A stretch of 46,805 nt of DNA. Source: Dyadobacter frigoris. GTDB lineage: Bacteria > Bacteroidota > Bacteroidia > Cytophagales > Spirosomataceae. Location: contig NZ_SZVO01000028.1 of the NCBI RefSeq assembly GCF_005280585.1, forward strand, positions 1 through 46,805, given 5' to 3'. The position numbers and the translations under genes are program-made. The notes below the pieces were generated by a model that saw only the letters and a list, made by a program, of their open reading frames with translations, was not told where the DNA came from and searched no databases. Below are positions 34,150-43,733 of the stretch, piece after piece (position 1 is the stretch's first letter; every line of letters begins with the position of its first letter).

Positions 34150-36606
34150 ATGGAAAAGTTTTTAGATGAGCTGCTTCCGATCCTAACGGTCGAGCACGAC
34201 TGTATCCTCTCCAAGCAGGGCGATATCACCGTAGCTTTCAGAGTTGATCTTCCTGAGATCTTTACGCTTTCAGACCAGGAGTATGAAGCCCTTCACCAGA
34301 TCTGGGTAAAGGCGATTAAGATTCTTCCGGCTCATACCGTCTTTCACAAGCAGGACTGGTTTATTGATAGAAAATACGAGCCCGATTTCAGCGGAGAAGA
34401 CAGCAGCTTTCTGACCCGCAGCAGTGAGCGGTATTTTAACGAGCGGCCTTTTTTAGAGCACAGCTGTTATGTGCTACTGACCAAAAAGCCTGCGGGCAGA
34501 AAGCTTTCCAGCTCGCTTCTTTCCAATCTGATCCGGCAAAGCATTGTGCCCGAGCAGAGCATCAGCCGGCATCTACTGGATGATTTTTTAGATAGCGCCA
34601 GTCAGTTTAAAAGGATTCTGACAGACAGCGGATTTGTGAAAATCCGTCAGCTGACAAGCACCGAGCTTGAAAGCCATGCAGAGAAAGTCGGCCTGATTGA
34701 AAGCTACTGCTTTCTTTCAGAAGACAACGGTGAGCCGCTGCTACGGGATATGGAGTTTTCGGATGGGATTAAAATCGGGGATCAGTACTGTCAGCTTTTT
34801 ACGCTGGGTGATGCCGCGGATCTGCCACCGCTTGCCAGTCCTCGGATCACTTATGATAAGTACTCCACCGACCGTACCAAGTTCAGCATCGGCTTTGCCT
34901 GCGGACTGGGGCAGCTTCTGCCCTGCTCGCACATTTACAACCAGTATATTTTCCTGGAAGACGAAGGTAAAACGATGCGGCGGCTGGAAAGCAAAAGGCT
35001 CAGACTGCAATCGCTGGCGAATTATTCGCGAGAAAACTCGATTGCCCTTGATTCGACCAACGCTTTTTTAAATGAAGCTGTCGCCCAGCAGCGGCAGCCG
35101 GTCAAAGCGCACTTTAATGTGCTGGCCTGGACCGATCAAAAAAGCCAGCTGAAAGAACTCAAAAGCCAGATCACCTCTTCGCTGGCCCAGATGGATGCGG
35201 TGGCTAAGATCGAAACGGCAGGAGCAGCCCAGATCTTTTGGGCCGGGATTCCAGGGAATGCCGCAGACTTTCCCATGAACGATAGCTTTGATACGTTTCT
35301 CGAACAAGCATGTTGTTTTCTGAATTTGGAAACCAGCTACCGGTCTTCGGTTAGCCCGGTGGGCATGCGGCTGGCGGACAGACTCACAGGAAAACCCGTG
35401 CATGTCGATATCAGTGATGAGCCCATCTCAATGGGTATCTGCACCAACCGTAACAAGTTTATTTTGGGCCCTTCTGGTAGTGGCAAGTCATTTTTCACCA
35501 ACCACATGGTCAGAAGTTACTATGAAAGGGGCGCGCATATTGTACTGGTCGATGTGGGTCACTCCTACAAAGGGCTCTGTGATTTGGTGAGAGGTTATTA
35601 TTTCAGCTACTCGGAGACCACACCGATCTGTTTTAATCCGTTTTACATCGGAGCGGCTGACAGCCTTGACACCGAAAAAAAGGAAAGTATCAAAGCGATG
35701 CTTCTGGCGCTTTGGAAAAAAGACAGCGAGGAGTTTAAGCGCTCAGAGTATGTGGCGCTTTCCAACGCGCTGACGATGTACTATCAGATGCTGGGCCAAA
35801 ATCCCTCAGTACTGGCCGGCTTTAATAGTTTCTATGATTTTCTGACCGATGATTTCAGAGGGGTTTTACAGGCCGATCAGGTCAAAGACAAGGATTTTGA
35901 TTTTGCCAACTTCCTTTATGTACTGCGGCCGTATTACAAAGGAGGCGAATATGATTATCTTCTAAACGCCACTGAAAACCTGGATCTTTTGCAGGAGCGC
36001 TTCATTGTCTTCGAATTAGACGAGATAAAGGATCATCCCATTCTTTTTCCGGTCGTCACGATTGTGATTATGGAGGTTTTCATCTCCAAGATGCGAAAGC
36101 TCAAAGGAATCCGTAAAGTGATATTACTCGAAGAAGCCTGGAAAGCAATCGCGCGGGAAGGTATGGCCCAGTATATAAAATATCTTTTCAAGACGGTCCG
36201 TAAGTTTTTTGGCGAAGCGATTGTGGTCACCCAGGAGGTGGAAGATATCATTAGCTCCGAGATTGTCAAGCAGGCGATTATCAACAACAGTGACTGCAAG
36301 ATCCTGCTTGATCAAAGCAAATACCAAAACAAGTTTGATTCAATCCAGCAGCTTTTAGGCCTGACAGAAAAAGAGAAGGCTTTGATCCTTTCGGTCAACA
36401 AAGCAAACGATCCGCTCAGACGGTACAAAGAAGTTTTTATCAGCCTTGGCGGGATGCTTTCCAAGGTCTACCGCGTCGAGGTGAGCCCTTCTGAGTACTG
36501 GGCTTACACGACCGAGCAGACCGAGAAAATGAAGGTAAACGCGTATGCAACCCGGTTTGGCAGCATTGAAAAAGGAATCTCAGCGCTTCTTTCCGAAAAA
36601 AACTAA
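34150..36606 (+). CDS. traG: TraG-family conjugation ATPase (VirB4-like)
   Basis: 818 residues. It powers assembly and function of the mating channel from the cytoplasmic face. The N-terminal DUF3875-like segment begins EKFLDELLPILTVEHDCILS. Walker A GPSGSGKS at 440-447 is followed by HIVLVDVGHSYKGL; Walker B VILLEE at 657-662; then the KFFGEAIVVTQEVEDI sensor region and IINNSDCKILLDQ. This is the usual length of about 810-840. Translation is probably coupled with traF and traI, given the short gaps of 6 and 13 bp. Confidence 0.95.
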   Translation: MEKFLDELLPILTVEHDCILSKQGDITVAFRVDLPEIFTLSDQEYEALHQIWVKAIKILPAHTVFHKQDWFIDRKYEPDFSGEDSSFLTRSSERYFNERPFLEHSCYVLLTKKPAGRKLSSSLLSNLIRQSIVPEQSISRHLLDDFLDSASQFKRILTDSGFVKIRQLTSTELESHAEKVGLIESYCFLSEDNGEPLLRDMEFSDGIKIGDQYCQLFTLGDAADLPPLASPRITYDKYSTDRTKFSIGFACGLGQLLPCSHIYNQYIFLEDEGKTMRRLESKRLRLQSLANYSRENSIALDSTNAFLNEAVAQQRQPVKAHFNVLAWTDQKSQLKELKSQITSSLAQMDAVAKIETAGAAQIFWAGIPGNAADFPMNDSFDTFLEQACCFLNLETSYRSSVSPVGMRLADRLTGKPVHVDISDEPISMGICTNRNKFILGPSGSGKSFFTNHMVRSYYERGAHIVLVDVGHSYKGLCDLVRGYYFSYSETTPICFNPFYIGAADSLDTEKKESIKAMLLALWKKDSEEFKRSEYVALSNALTMYYQMLGQNPSVLAGFNSFYDFLTDDFRGVLQADQVKDKDFDFANFLYVLRPYYKGGEYDYLLNATENLDLLQERFIVFELDEIKDHPILFPVVTIVIMEVFISKMRKLKGIRKVILLEEAWKAIAREGMAQYIKYLFKTVRKFFGEAIVVTQEVEDIISSEIVKQAIINNSDCKILLDQSKYQNKFDSIQQLLGLTEKEKALILSVNKANDPLRRYKEVFISLGGMLSKVYRVEVSPSEYWAYTTEQTEKMKVNAYATRFGSIEKGISALLSEKN

Positions 36607-36619
36607 GCCCCGTATAGCT

Positions 36620-37306
36620 ATGAGCGTAACATTTAGAAAATGGACAATGATCCTTGTGTTTTTTGCAGCGATGCTGACGCCGGTGCCCGAAACGCAGGCT
36701 GCGATCCCCTGGGCACAGATTATCAAAGAAGCCATTAAAAAGGTGGTCAAAGCGGTCGATCTTCTGGTTCAAAGAAGGCAGAACCGGGTGATCAAACTGC
36801 AAAATGCGCAGAAGACCCTTGAAAATGTGATGTCCAAACTCAAACTTGAAGAGATTGCAGACTGGGTCAAAAAGCAGCGGGATCTATATAAAGAGTACTA
36901 TGATGAGCTAAAAAAGGTAAAAGCAGTGATCTCGTATTATTTTAAAATCAAGCAGCTTGCAGAAAAGAACCTTCAGGTGGTGGAAGCCTACCAGAGGATG
37001 TGGACGCTGCTGCAAAAGGATCCGGGCTTCACAGCCGATGAGCGTAAGTACATGAAAAAGGTCTACGATTCGATCCTGGATGAAACGGCTAAAAATGTCG
37101 AACTGCTTTCAAGCGTGGTCAAATCCTTCACTTTGCAGATGACAGATGCCGAAAGGCTGGCGCTGATCGATAAGGCCGCAACGCGGGTCGATTCAAATTA
37201 CAGTGACCTTTTGAGTTTTAACCGAGAAAATAAAATGCTTAGTCTTTCCAGGGCCAAAACCCAGCAGGATATCGATGCAGTCAAAGCGCTCTACGGACTC
37301 CCTTAA
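36620..37306 (+). CDS. traI: TraI-like conjugation protein, first of three related proteins
   Basis: The frame extends back into traG (36545), but ATG 36620 gives a real signal-like start (MSVTFRKWTMILVFFAAML, cleavage near TQA). 228 residues. Mature protein is helical: an IKKVVKAVDLLVQRRQNRVIKLQNAQKTLEN coiled segment, KQRDLYKEYYDEL, and the C-terminal block MTDAERLALIDKA ending KALYGLP. In Bacteroidota elements this position is called TraI; it is unrelated to the F-plasmid relaxase. The next two genes share its plan. Confidence 0.8.
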   Translation: MSVTFRKWTMILVFFAAMLTPVPETQAAIPWAQIIKEAIKKVVKAVDLLVQRRQNRVIKLQNAQKTLENVMSKLKLEEIADWVKKQRDLYKEYYDELKKVKAVISYYFKIKQLAEKNLQVVEAYQRMWTLLQKDPGFTADERKYMKKVYDSILDETAKNVELLSSVVKSFTLQMTDAERLALIDKAATRVDSNYSDLLSFNRENKMLSLSRAKTQQDIDAVKALYGLP

Positions 37307-37320
37307 TCAACTTTTGACCT

Positions 37321-37962
37321 ATGAAAAAGCGATTACCGCTCATGCTTCTTATACTTTTTATAAAACCTGCAATCGGGCAGAATCTGAATGAATGGCTGCG
37401 CCAGAAAAAAACGCAGAAAAAGTATTTGCAAACTCAGATCGCTGAGCTTAAAATCTATCTGGAGCTCACCAAAAAAGGTTATAAGATCGCCAAAGAAGGC
37501 CTCGCTACGATTCACAGCATTAAAAACAAGGAATTTAAACTGCACAAGAATTTCTTTGATACGCTGCTGATCGTAAATCCGGTGATTGCTGGCAACCCAC
37601 GCTTGAAGGACATCACAGACCTGCACGGGCAGATCAATGAAATTTGTAACAAAGGCCCTACCCTTCTTGCCATAAGCGGACAGCTGACAGCCCAGGAGCT
37701 TTCTTATGTCAGCAAAGTATACGGCAAAGTTTACGATGACTGTCAGGGAATACTTAATGCGCTTCTGACGCTGATCCGGGACGGAAACCTAAAAATGAAT
37801 GATGCCCAGCGGCTTGAAAGACTCGAAGTGCTATACAGCCAAATGCTATCAAACTACCGTTTTGTAAGCTCGTTTCAAAGTCAGTCGGTGATGCTTACAA
37901 GGCAGCGGTCCAGTGAAAAAGATCAAATCCAAACCGGCCGTGCGCTTCACGGCCTAAACTAG
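37321..37962 (+). CDS. TraI-like paralogue, second copy
   Basis: 213 residues with a signal peptide (MKKRLPLMLLILFIKPAIG). The helical body and C-terminal block MNDAQRLERLEVLY, ending GRALHGLN, correspond to MTDAERLALIDKA and KALYGLP of the preceding gene. Probably a periplasmic component of the transfer apparatus. It starts 14 bp after its neighbour. Overall identity is low, so the three genes are old duplicates or members of a divergent family. Confidence 0.7.
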   Translation: MKKRLPLMLLILFIKPAIGQNLNEWLRQKKTQKKYLQTQIAELKIYLELTKKGYKIAKEGLATIHSIKNKEFKLHKNFFDTLLIVNPVIAGNPRLKDITDLHGQINEICNKGPTLLAISGQLTAQELSYVSKVYGKVYDDCQGILNALLTLIRDGNLKMNDAQRLERLEVLYSQMLSNYRFVSSFQSQSVMLTRQRSSEKDQIQTGRALHGLN

Positions 37963-37967
37963 AATTC

Positions 37968-38600
37968 ATGAAAAAGCTACTATTAGCCCTGCTGTTTTTT
38001 ACACTGGCGCAACCAGTGAAACTTCACGCGCAGACTGCCGAGGTCACGCAGCTCATTTTAAATATTGAAAAGCTTAATCAGCTCCGTAAGATCCTGCAAG
38101 AACTGAAAGAAGGTTACGATATCCTTTTCAAAGGCTACACGCTGATCCGGGATCTTTCAAAAAGCAACTTTAATCTGCACCAGGCTTTTCTGGATGGTCT
38201 TCTTGAAGTGAGTCCGGGGGTAAAAAACTATCAAAGAATCAAGGATATCATTGCGCTCCAGCTCGCGCTTTTAAAAGAATACCAGGCTGCGCAGCGGCAC
38301 TTCTCCGCCTCGGGTTTTCTAAACCCCGATGAGATGGATTACCTGGAATCTGTTTACGGGCGGCTGATTAAAAGAAGTGTTAAAAACCTGGATGCACTCA
38401 CAGACGTATTGACCGCTAAAAAATTGCGCATGTCCGATGACGAGCGGCTCAAAGCGGTCGATAGCATCTACGAAGATATGACAGAATCACTGGTTTTTCT
38501 GCGCCAGTTCAACGCTTCGACTAGCGTTCTGGCGCTGCAAAGAAAAAAGGAGTATCAGGATATCAAAATGAGTCAAACCCTTCACGGGCAATCAAACTAA
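37968..38600 (+). CDS. TraI-like paralogue, third copy
   Basis: 210 residues with a signal peptide (MKKLLLALLFFTLAQPVKLHAQ). The body QLILNIEKLNQLRKILQELKEGYD and the C-terminal MSDDERLKAVDSIYEDM, then QTLHGQSN, follow the same scheme as the two upstream genes. Similar proteins are sometimes annotated as TerB-family tellurite-resistance proteins in databases; I see no reason here to think of tellurite. It starts 5 bp after the previous stop. Confidence 0.7.
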   Translation: MKKLLLALLFFTLAQPVKLHAQTAEVTQLILNIEKLNQLRKILQELKEGYDILFKGYTLIRDLSKSNFNLHQAFLDGLLEVSPGVKNYQRIKDIIALQLALLKEYQAAQRHFSASGFLNPDEMDYLESVYGRLIKRSVKNLDALTDVLTAKKLRMSDDERLKAVDSIYEDMTESLVFLRQFNASTSVLALQRKKEYQDIKMSQTLHGQSN

Positions 38601-38607
38601 AACGCTT

Positions 38608-39723
38608 ATGAGCCCATCTAAAAAATTACTATTTACATGGCTGCTGTGTCTATTCTGCCCAATTGCCAGCCACGCGCAAGGGCTGGCCGGGCAGATCAGC
38701 GGACTGCAAAGTGTGCTGGGTGACCTTTACGATCAAATGATGCCGCTCTGTGAAAAACTGATCAGTGTCGGCCGGGGCATCGCAGGTTTTGCAGCCCTTT
38801 GGTATATTGCCTCCCGGGTATGGCGGCATCTTGCCGCGGCTGAACCCATTGACATCTATCCGTTGCTGCGTCCTTTCGCCCTGGGTTTTGCGATCCTTAT
38901 TTTCCCCAAGGTCATTGCGATGATCAACGGAATCCTCTCGCCAACCGTGGCGGCCACCGCTTCGATGGTGCAGGGTTCCAACCAGGCAATCGCTGTACTT
39001 TTAAAACAGAAAGAGCAGGCCGTCAAAGAGTCTGAGAGCTGGCAGATGTTTGTCGGGCAGACCGGAGGCGGTGACAAAGACAAATGGCTTAAATACACCT
39101 ACGGGGAAAACTACTCGGAAGGGCTTTTGGAAGGGCTGGGCAACGATGTAAAGTTTTACATGGCCAAAGAATCTTTTAATTTTCGTAATGCAATCAAAGC
39201 CTGGATCAGCCAGATCCTTCAACTCATTTTTGAGTCCGCTGCGCTTTGCATCAACACGATGCGCACCTTTCATCTGATCGTGCTGGCCATTATCGGGCCG
39301 CTTGCCTTTGGGATATCGGTTTTTGATGGCTTTCAGCACACACTGTCTGGCTGGATTGCCCGATACATTAATATCTATTTATGGCTTCCGGTGGCCAATA
39401 TCTTCGGCGCGATCATCTCGGTGATCCAGCAGAAAATGATTGAGCTTGATATCTCGCAAATCAAAACCCAGGGTGATACCGTTTTCGGCGCGCATGATAG
39501 CGCGTACCTAATTTTTCTGATCATTGGCATTGTGGGCTACTTTTCTGTGCCATCGGTAGCAGGTTACATCATCCACGCAGGAGGTGGTAACGCGCTCACC
39601 CACAAAGTATCCAGCCTTTTTGCATCTACTGTGACGGCAGCATTTAGCACGGCGGCGGCTGCCGGCCGGGGTTTTGGCAGCCTTGCTAAAAGCGCGGTAC
39701 CCGACAGAAAACGAAAATCCTAA
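38608..39723 (+). CDS. traJ: TraJ conjugative transfer membrane protein
   Basis: 371 residues. A signal segment (LLFTWLLCLFCPIASHAQ) is followed by GLQSVLGDLYDQMMPLCEKLISVGRGIAGFAALWYIASRVW, EPIDIYPLLRPFALGFAILIFP, and later membrane helices (RTFHLIVLAIIGPLAFGISVFDGF, GWIARYINIYLWLPVANIFGAII, YLIFLIIGIVGYFSVPSVAGYII). This is the Bacteroidota TraJ pattern, functionally similar to the VirB6 polytopic channel protein. Its position 8 bp after the third traI-like gene and before traK agrees. Confidence 0.93.
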   Translation: MSPSKKLLFTWLLCLFCPIASHAQGLAGQISGLQSVLGDLYDQMMPLCEKLISVGRGIAGFAALWYIASRVWRHLAAAEPIDIYPLLRPFALGFAILIFPKVIAMINGILSPTVAATASMVQGSNQAIAVLLKQKEQAVKESESWQMFVGQTGGGDKDKWLKYTYGENYSEGLLEGLGNDVKFYMAKESFNFRNAIKAWISQILQLIFESAALCINTMRTFHLIVLAIIGPLAFGISVFDGFQHTLSGWIARYINIYLWLPVANIFGAIISVIQQKMIELDISQIKTQGDTVFGAHDSAYLIFLIIGIVGYFSVPSVAGYIIHAGGGNALTHKVSSLFASTVTAAFSTAAAAGRGFGSLAKSAVPDRKRKS

Positions 39724-39741
39724 AATCAAATAAGACAGTCT

Positions 39742-40359
39742 ATGTTTAAAATCGCTAAAAATATCGATACCGCTTTCCGGCAGATCCGCAGCTTTTCACT
39801 CATTGTAAGTCTTGGCTGTATCGCGCTTTGCTGCTTTACTTTTTACCGCTCGGCGGTCATGGTTGAAAACGCGCAAAGCAGGGTTTATATCCTGGAAAGC
39901 GGAAAGATCCTTGAAGCTTTCTCATCGCAAAGAAAGGACAATGTGCCTGTTGAAGCACGCGACCATGTCAGCAGTTTTCACTGGTATTTCTTTTCGCTTG
40001 AACCCGATGACAAGCTTATTCAAAACAATCTGGTGAAAGCCCTTTATCTGGCAGACGGTTCGGCGAAAAAACAGTATGATAATCTGCGGGAAGCAGGTTT
40101 TTACAACAGTATTATTTCCTCCAATATCAGCCAGAGCATCAGCCGCGACAGCATTCAGATCGATACGCACGCCTACCCCTATTACTTTAAATACTACGGG
40201 GTGCAGACCATTACCCGCGCGACCAGTGTCGTCTTGCGAAGACTGATCACCGAAGGGTACCTGAGAAACACACTGCGTAGCGATAACAACCCCCACGGTT
40301 TTCTGATCGAGCAGTGGAGGACCCTTGAAAATAAAGATATCTCCATTCGTAACCGTTAG
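39742..40359 (+). CDS. traK: TraK conjugative transfer protein (VirB8-like)
   Basis: 205 residues. One N-terminal membrane helix (SFSLIVSLGCIALCCFTFY) precedes a periplasmic domain. Diagnostic segments are FKIAKNIDTAFRQIRSF at the start, VEARDHVSSFHWYFFSLEPDD and AYPYYFKYYGVQTITRATSVVLRRLITEGYL. Equivalent in topology and order to VirB8, a scaffold of the mating channel. Confidence 0.93.
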   Translation: MFKIAKNIDTAFRQIRSFSLIVSLGCIALCCFTFYRSAVMVENAQSRVYILESGKILEAFSSQRKDNVPVEARDHVSSFHWYFFSLEPDDKLIQNNLVKALYLADGSAKKQYDNLREAGFYNSIISSNISQSISRDSIQIDTHAYPYYFKYYGVQTITRATSVVLRRLITEGYLRNTLRSDNNPHGFLIEQWRTLENKDISIRNR

Positions 40360-40363
40360 CGTC

Positions 40364-40696
40364 ATGTTCTACGATTTTAACAGACATAAAAGGCCGGCAG
40401 CGTCTGAAAACAAGACCCTTGAAATCCGGTCGTTTCGCGCAAGGCTGCAAAACCTATTGGCTCGGATCCCGGAAAAAATAAAGATGCCGGTATTGATTCT
40501 TCTGATCAGTCTGACAGGTCTTGGTTTTCTAAGGCTCATTATAGACGGCATCACAACAGAACAGCTGCCAGAATTCTCAAAAAGTGACAGCTGGCAGTAT
40601 TACTGGAAAAGCCCCCAGCCTTTTGAGAAGTATCTGAATAGTCTGGAGTATGTGCATATCCAGGATAGTCTTTCTAATTCTTCACCAAAACGATAA
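40364..40696 (+). CDS. traL: TraL-like small membrane protein
   Basis: I start at ATG 40364 (MFYDFNRHKRPA), since the frame upstream of it lies within traK. 110 residues with one membrane helix (KMPVLILLISLTGLGFLRLIIDGI), a basic cytoplasmic N-terminus and a short periplasmic tail. The poorly conserved gene between traK and traM is named traL in related elements; the assignment rests mainly on position. Confidence 0.7.
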   Translation: MFYDFNRHKRPAASENKTLEIRSFRARLQNLLARIPEKIKMPVLILLISLTGLGFLRLIIDGITTEQLPEFSKSDSWQYYWKSPQPFEKYLNSLEYVHIQDSLSNSSPKR

Positions 40697-40701
40697 CAAC
40701 C

Positions 40702-41997
40702 ATGCAAAATCATTCTGAGCACTTTTTAAAACAGCGGCGTTTTTACACCTTTTTGCCGCTTGTGCTACTACCTTTTATCACCGTTTTTTACGGGGTGATC
40801 GTCTCGAAAGTCAATAAAAACCAAGAGTTTCCGCTGGCAGAAAACCAGGGCTTGAACACTGCGCTTCCCGATGCGATTATCAATCAGGATAAGCTGATCA
40901 ACAAACTGAGCTACTATGAAAAGGCAGCCCAGGATTCCGCCAAACGTGCGCAGCTTTTAAAAAAGGATCCGTATTTCCAAGATAGCTTAGCGCTAGCTCC
41001 GGCAACCACAGAAGGTGTATCACTACTGCCGCAAACACCTGCCCGGCGGGGTGGTGCCAAACGAAAAACAGCATCAGATCCAAAACCCGAGCAGGTCTAT
41101 AAAAAGCTTGAAGCGCTCAATGCGGCACTGAGCTCCGCCTCTGAGCCTTCGTTTAAAACACCTGAAAAAGATAGTGAAGCCTCAAAAGATGCGGCCCATG
41201 AGCAGCTTGAAAAGCAGCTTCAGACGATCCTTGCCCAGGCCACCAGCCAAGAGGCTGAAACGCCTGAAAGTGATCCGGAACTTGCAGCACTTTCAGACAT
41301 GCTCGATAAAATCATTCAGATCCAAAACCCTGAACTGGCCCCAAAAAACAGCGTAGCGGACAGCATGAACCCAAAGGCCAGTAGCGTTTCGCTCACACAG
41401 CAGCTGCCCGAAGCCAGTCTTCTGCAAGCAGTCGGGCCAAATGATTCGCTGCAAAATAGTCTGGTAAATTTCGAGCAGAACGGCTTTTTCTCACTCGATG
41501 AGCCTGTCAGCAGCGCGCAGCAAAAGGCGATTGAAGCCGTTATTGACCAGAACCCAAGGCTCGTCTCTGGCTCGACGGTCAAACTTAAACTCAGCACTGA
41601 CATTTTCATCCAGGACCAGCTGATTCCAAAAGGCAGTTTTCTTTTTGGCACTGCGAGCCTGAGCGGTGAGCGGCTCAATATCCAGATTCAGTCAGTCCGG
41701 CATGAAAACGCTCTTTTCACAGTAAATCTGATGGTCTATGATCTGGACGGACAGCCAGGCATTTATATTCCGGGTGCTATTACCCGCGATGTTGCCAAGC
41801 AGTCAGCATCGCAGGCTTCTAGTGGGATTAGTATGGGCACGCTGGACAATTCATTAGGCGCGCAGGCGGCAGATGCAGCCATAAAGGCCAGTAAAACACT
41901 TCTGAGCCGGAAGGCCAAATTACAACAGGTATCGATCCGCGAGGGCTACAAGGTGCTGCTTTATGATAAGAATGGCTCAGGGATCGTGTCCAGATGA
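40702..41997 (+). CDS. traM: TraM conjugative transfer protein (VirB10-like)
   Basis: 431 residues. An N-terminal cytoplasmic tail and membrane helix (RRFYTFLPLVLLPFITVFYGVIV) precede a long low-complexity Ser/Glu/Ala linker (about 100-250) that spans the periplasm. The C-terminal domain (VSGSTVKLKLSTDIFIQDQLIPKGSFLFGTASLSGERLNI, VYDLDGQPGIYIPG) is characteristic of TraM. It corresponds to VirB10 in bridging inner and outer membranes. It is followed by traN. Confidence 0.93.
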   Translation: MQNHSEHFLKQRRFYTFLPLVLLPFITVFYGVIVSKVNKNQEFPLAENQGLNTALPDAIINQDKLINKLSYYEKAAQDSAKRAQLLKKDPYFQDSLALAPATTEGVSLLPQTPARRGGAKRKTASDPKPEQVYKKLEALNAALSSASEPSFKTPEKDSEASKDAAHEQLEKQLQTILAQATSQEAETPESDPELAALSDMLDKIIQIQNPELAPKNSVADSMNPKASSVSLTQQLPEASLLQAVGPNDSLQNSLVNFEQNGFFSLDEPVSSAQQKAIEAVIDQNPRLVSGSTVKLKLSTDIFIQDQLIPKGSFLFGTASLSGERLNIQIQSVRHENALFTVNLMVYDLDGQPGIYIPGAITRDVAKQSASQASSGISMGTLDNSLGAQAADAAIKASKTLLSRKAKLQQVSIREGYKVLLYDKNGSGIVSR

Positions 41998-42034
41998 GCA
42001 AGCAAATCAGTTTTCACTTTATCACTTTTATACT

Positions 42035-42880
42035 ATGACTTTTTTCAAATATATCCTGCAAATCATATCTGCATCCGTGCTGCTTCTTTTAATCATAAAC
42101 CTTGCAGCCAGTGCGCAAAAAACGGAGCTCTATGGTATCAGCCCTTATCCGCTAGAAATAACGACTCAGAAAACGACCAACATTATTTTCCCCTACGATA
42201 TTGTCAGTGTCGATAAAGGAAGCCGGAGGATTCTGGCGCAGAAGGCCAAAGGAGTCAGTAACATTTTGCAGCTTAAAGCCGCGCAAGGCGGATTTGAGCA
42301 GTCTAACCTGACTGTGCTCACCCGCGATGGCAAGCTGTATAGTTTTCTGGTGGATTACAGTCCTGAGCCCTTGCAACTCAACATTGGCTTTTCCAAAGAT
42401 ATGGATGAGACAGGACAAGGGGCGATCTTAAAGGACGATCATAACCAGGCGCAGATCGTGCAAAACGCTGAGAAAATCAGCACGCTCCCCCGAGCGCTAC
42501 ACGGCATTTCGGATAAATCCTATCAGGTCAAAATGCAGCTTCTGGGTATATACATTGAAGGTGATATCATGTATTACCAGCTCAGGCTGATAAATCGTTC
42601 ACCTATTCCCTACGATATTGAAAGCATCCGCTTTTTTGTAGAGGACTCTAAAAAAGCCAAACGTGGCGCAATGCAGCAGCTCGAAATCCAGCCTGTGCAG
42701 ATTTACAATGATTCTACCAGAATCGAGCCTGGCAGCGCTTCTGTGAAAGTTTTTGCGCTGCCCAAAATGATGCTGGACGCTGCAAAAAAACTAAGTATCA
42801 AGATGAGCGAGCTTGGCGGCGGCAGACACCCGCTCGTTGAGATCCGAAACAAGACCCTTTTAAAAGCTAGTGCTCTTTAA
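42035..42880 (+). CDS. traN: TraN conjugative transfer protein (DUF4138, VirB9-like)
   Basis: The frame reaches back to 41963 inside traM, but ATG 42035 gives MTFFKYILQIISASVLLLLIINLAASAQ, a clear signal peptide, so 281 residues. The mature protein opens ELYGISPYPLEITTQKTTNIIFPYDIVSVDKGS, followed by LTRDGKLYSFLVDY and YYQLRLINRSPIPYDIESIRF, the DUF4138/TraN pattern. Equivalent to the VirB9 outer-membrane-ring protein and likely partner of TraM. Confidence 0.93.
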   Translation: MTFFKYILQIISASVLLLLIINLAASAQKTELYGISPYPLEITTQKTTNIIFPYDIVSVDKGSRRILAQKAKGVSNILQLKAAQGGFEQSNLTVLTRDGKLYSFLVDYSPEPLQLNIGFSKDMDETGQGAILKDDHNQAQIVQNAEKISTLPRALHGISDKSYQVKMQLLGIYIEGDIMYYQLRLINRSPIPYDIESIRFFVEDSKKAKRGAMQQLEIQPVQIYNDSTRIEPGSASVKVFALPKMMLDAAKKLSIKMSELGGGRHPLVEIRNKTLLKASAL

Positions 42881-42904
42881 TTATTCACTTAAAATTATAC
42901 GGTT

Positions 42905-43723
42905 ATGAATCAGAAAAATTTTGAGTACCTGAAAGACCAGGTCAAATACTCAGGCTTTGGAGAGTCGCTTGAAAATGATCTGAAGGCAAACCTTCAAAAG
43001 AAGGCACCCGAGTTCACCTTGCAGCACCAAACTGCCTTTGGAAAAGACCAGGTAAATTCCGAACTGCATTTTAAGCGCTCCACCCAAAGCGATCTGTATT
43101 TTCTAAACAGCTATCAGGCTGAGCTGAAAAAAGAGAACCAGAAAGAAGCGCTCAAACAGACCTTTTATGTAAATAAGCAAGGGGGTAATGTGACGCTCAA
43201 AGAAGCCTATAATCTGATGGATGGGCGCGCGGTAAATAAGGATCTGACCAATAAAGAAGGAAAGAAGTTTAACGCCTGGCTGCAAATGGATTTTAAGCAG
43301 ACTGAAAACAACGGAAACTTCAAAATCAAACAGTTCCACCAGAAATACGGCTTTGAGCTCGATAAAGCACTGGAAAAGCTGCCCATTAAAGAACTGGGTG
43401 TTGAATTTGATAAAAGAAAGCTGACCGAATCACTGCAAAAAGGAAACCGGCAAGTGGTGACCTTTGAAAAAGACGGCGTAGAAAAAAAGCATTTTATCCA
43501 GGCTGCCCCGCAGTTTAAATCCATTACCGTCTACGATGAGAACATGAAAAGGATTGCGAACCGGCAAGAGAAATCAGAAAACCAACAGCAGACGGCACGT
43601 CAGGATCAGTCGGTTAAAAAAGAGGATCAAAAACAGACGGTCAGCCAGCAGAACGAAGCTTCTGAAAATAGCCAGTACAAGGGTAAAAAGGCTAGTCAAA
43701 GTAAAGGGATGTCTGTAGGCTAA
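42905..43723 (+). CDS. DUF3945-like protein of conjugative elements
   Basis: 272 residues, cytoplasmic. The central region (AYNLMDGRAVNKDLTNKEGKK, AWLQMDFKQ, KYGFELDKALEKLPIKEL and LQKGNRQVVTF) matches the DUF3945 repeat pattern frequently encoded on Bacteroidota conjugative elements. The C-terminus is a hydrophilic Gln/Lys/Ser-rich tail. Function is not established; association with DNA-processing proteins of mobile elements is common. It closes the tra run, 24 bp after traN. Confidence 0.7.
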   Translation: MNQKNFEYLKDQVKYSGFGESLENDLKANLQKKAPEFTLQHQTAFGKDQVNSELHFKRSTQSDLYFLNSYQAELKKENQKEALKQTFYVNKQGGNVTLKEAYNLMDGRAVNKDLTNKEGKKFNAWLQMDFKQTENNGNFKIKQFHQKYGFELDKALEKLPIKELGVEFDKRKLTESLQKGNRQVVTFEKDGVEKKHFIQAAPQFKSITVYDENMKRIANRQEKSENQQQTARQDQSVKKEDQKQTVSQQNEASENSQYKGKKASQSKGMSVG

Positions 43724-43733
43724 ATTACATGCA

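Noticed and set aside
34697..35071. 124-codon frame inside traG in another phase
   Set aside because: It is a shadow of the traG reading frame; the composition is explained by traG codon usage.
37968..38600. Tellurite-resistance (TerB) label for the third TraI-like gene
   Set aside because: It has a Sec signal and shares its plan with two tra neighbours, so a periplasmic transfer component is the better reading.
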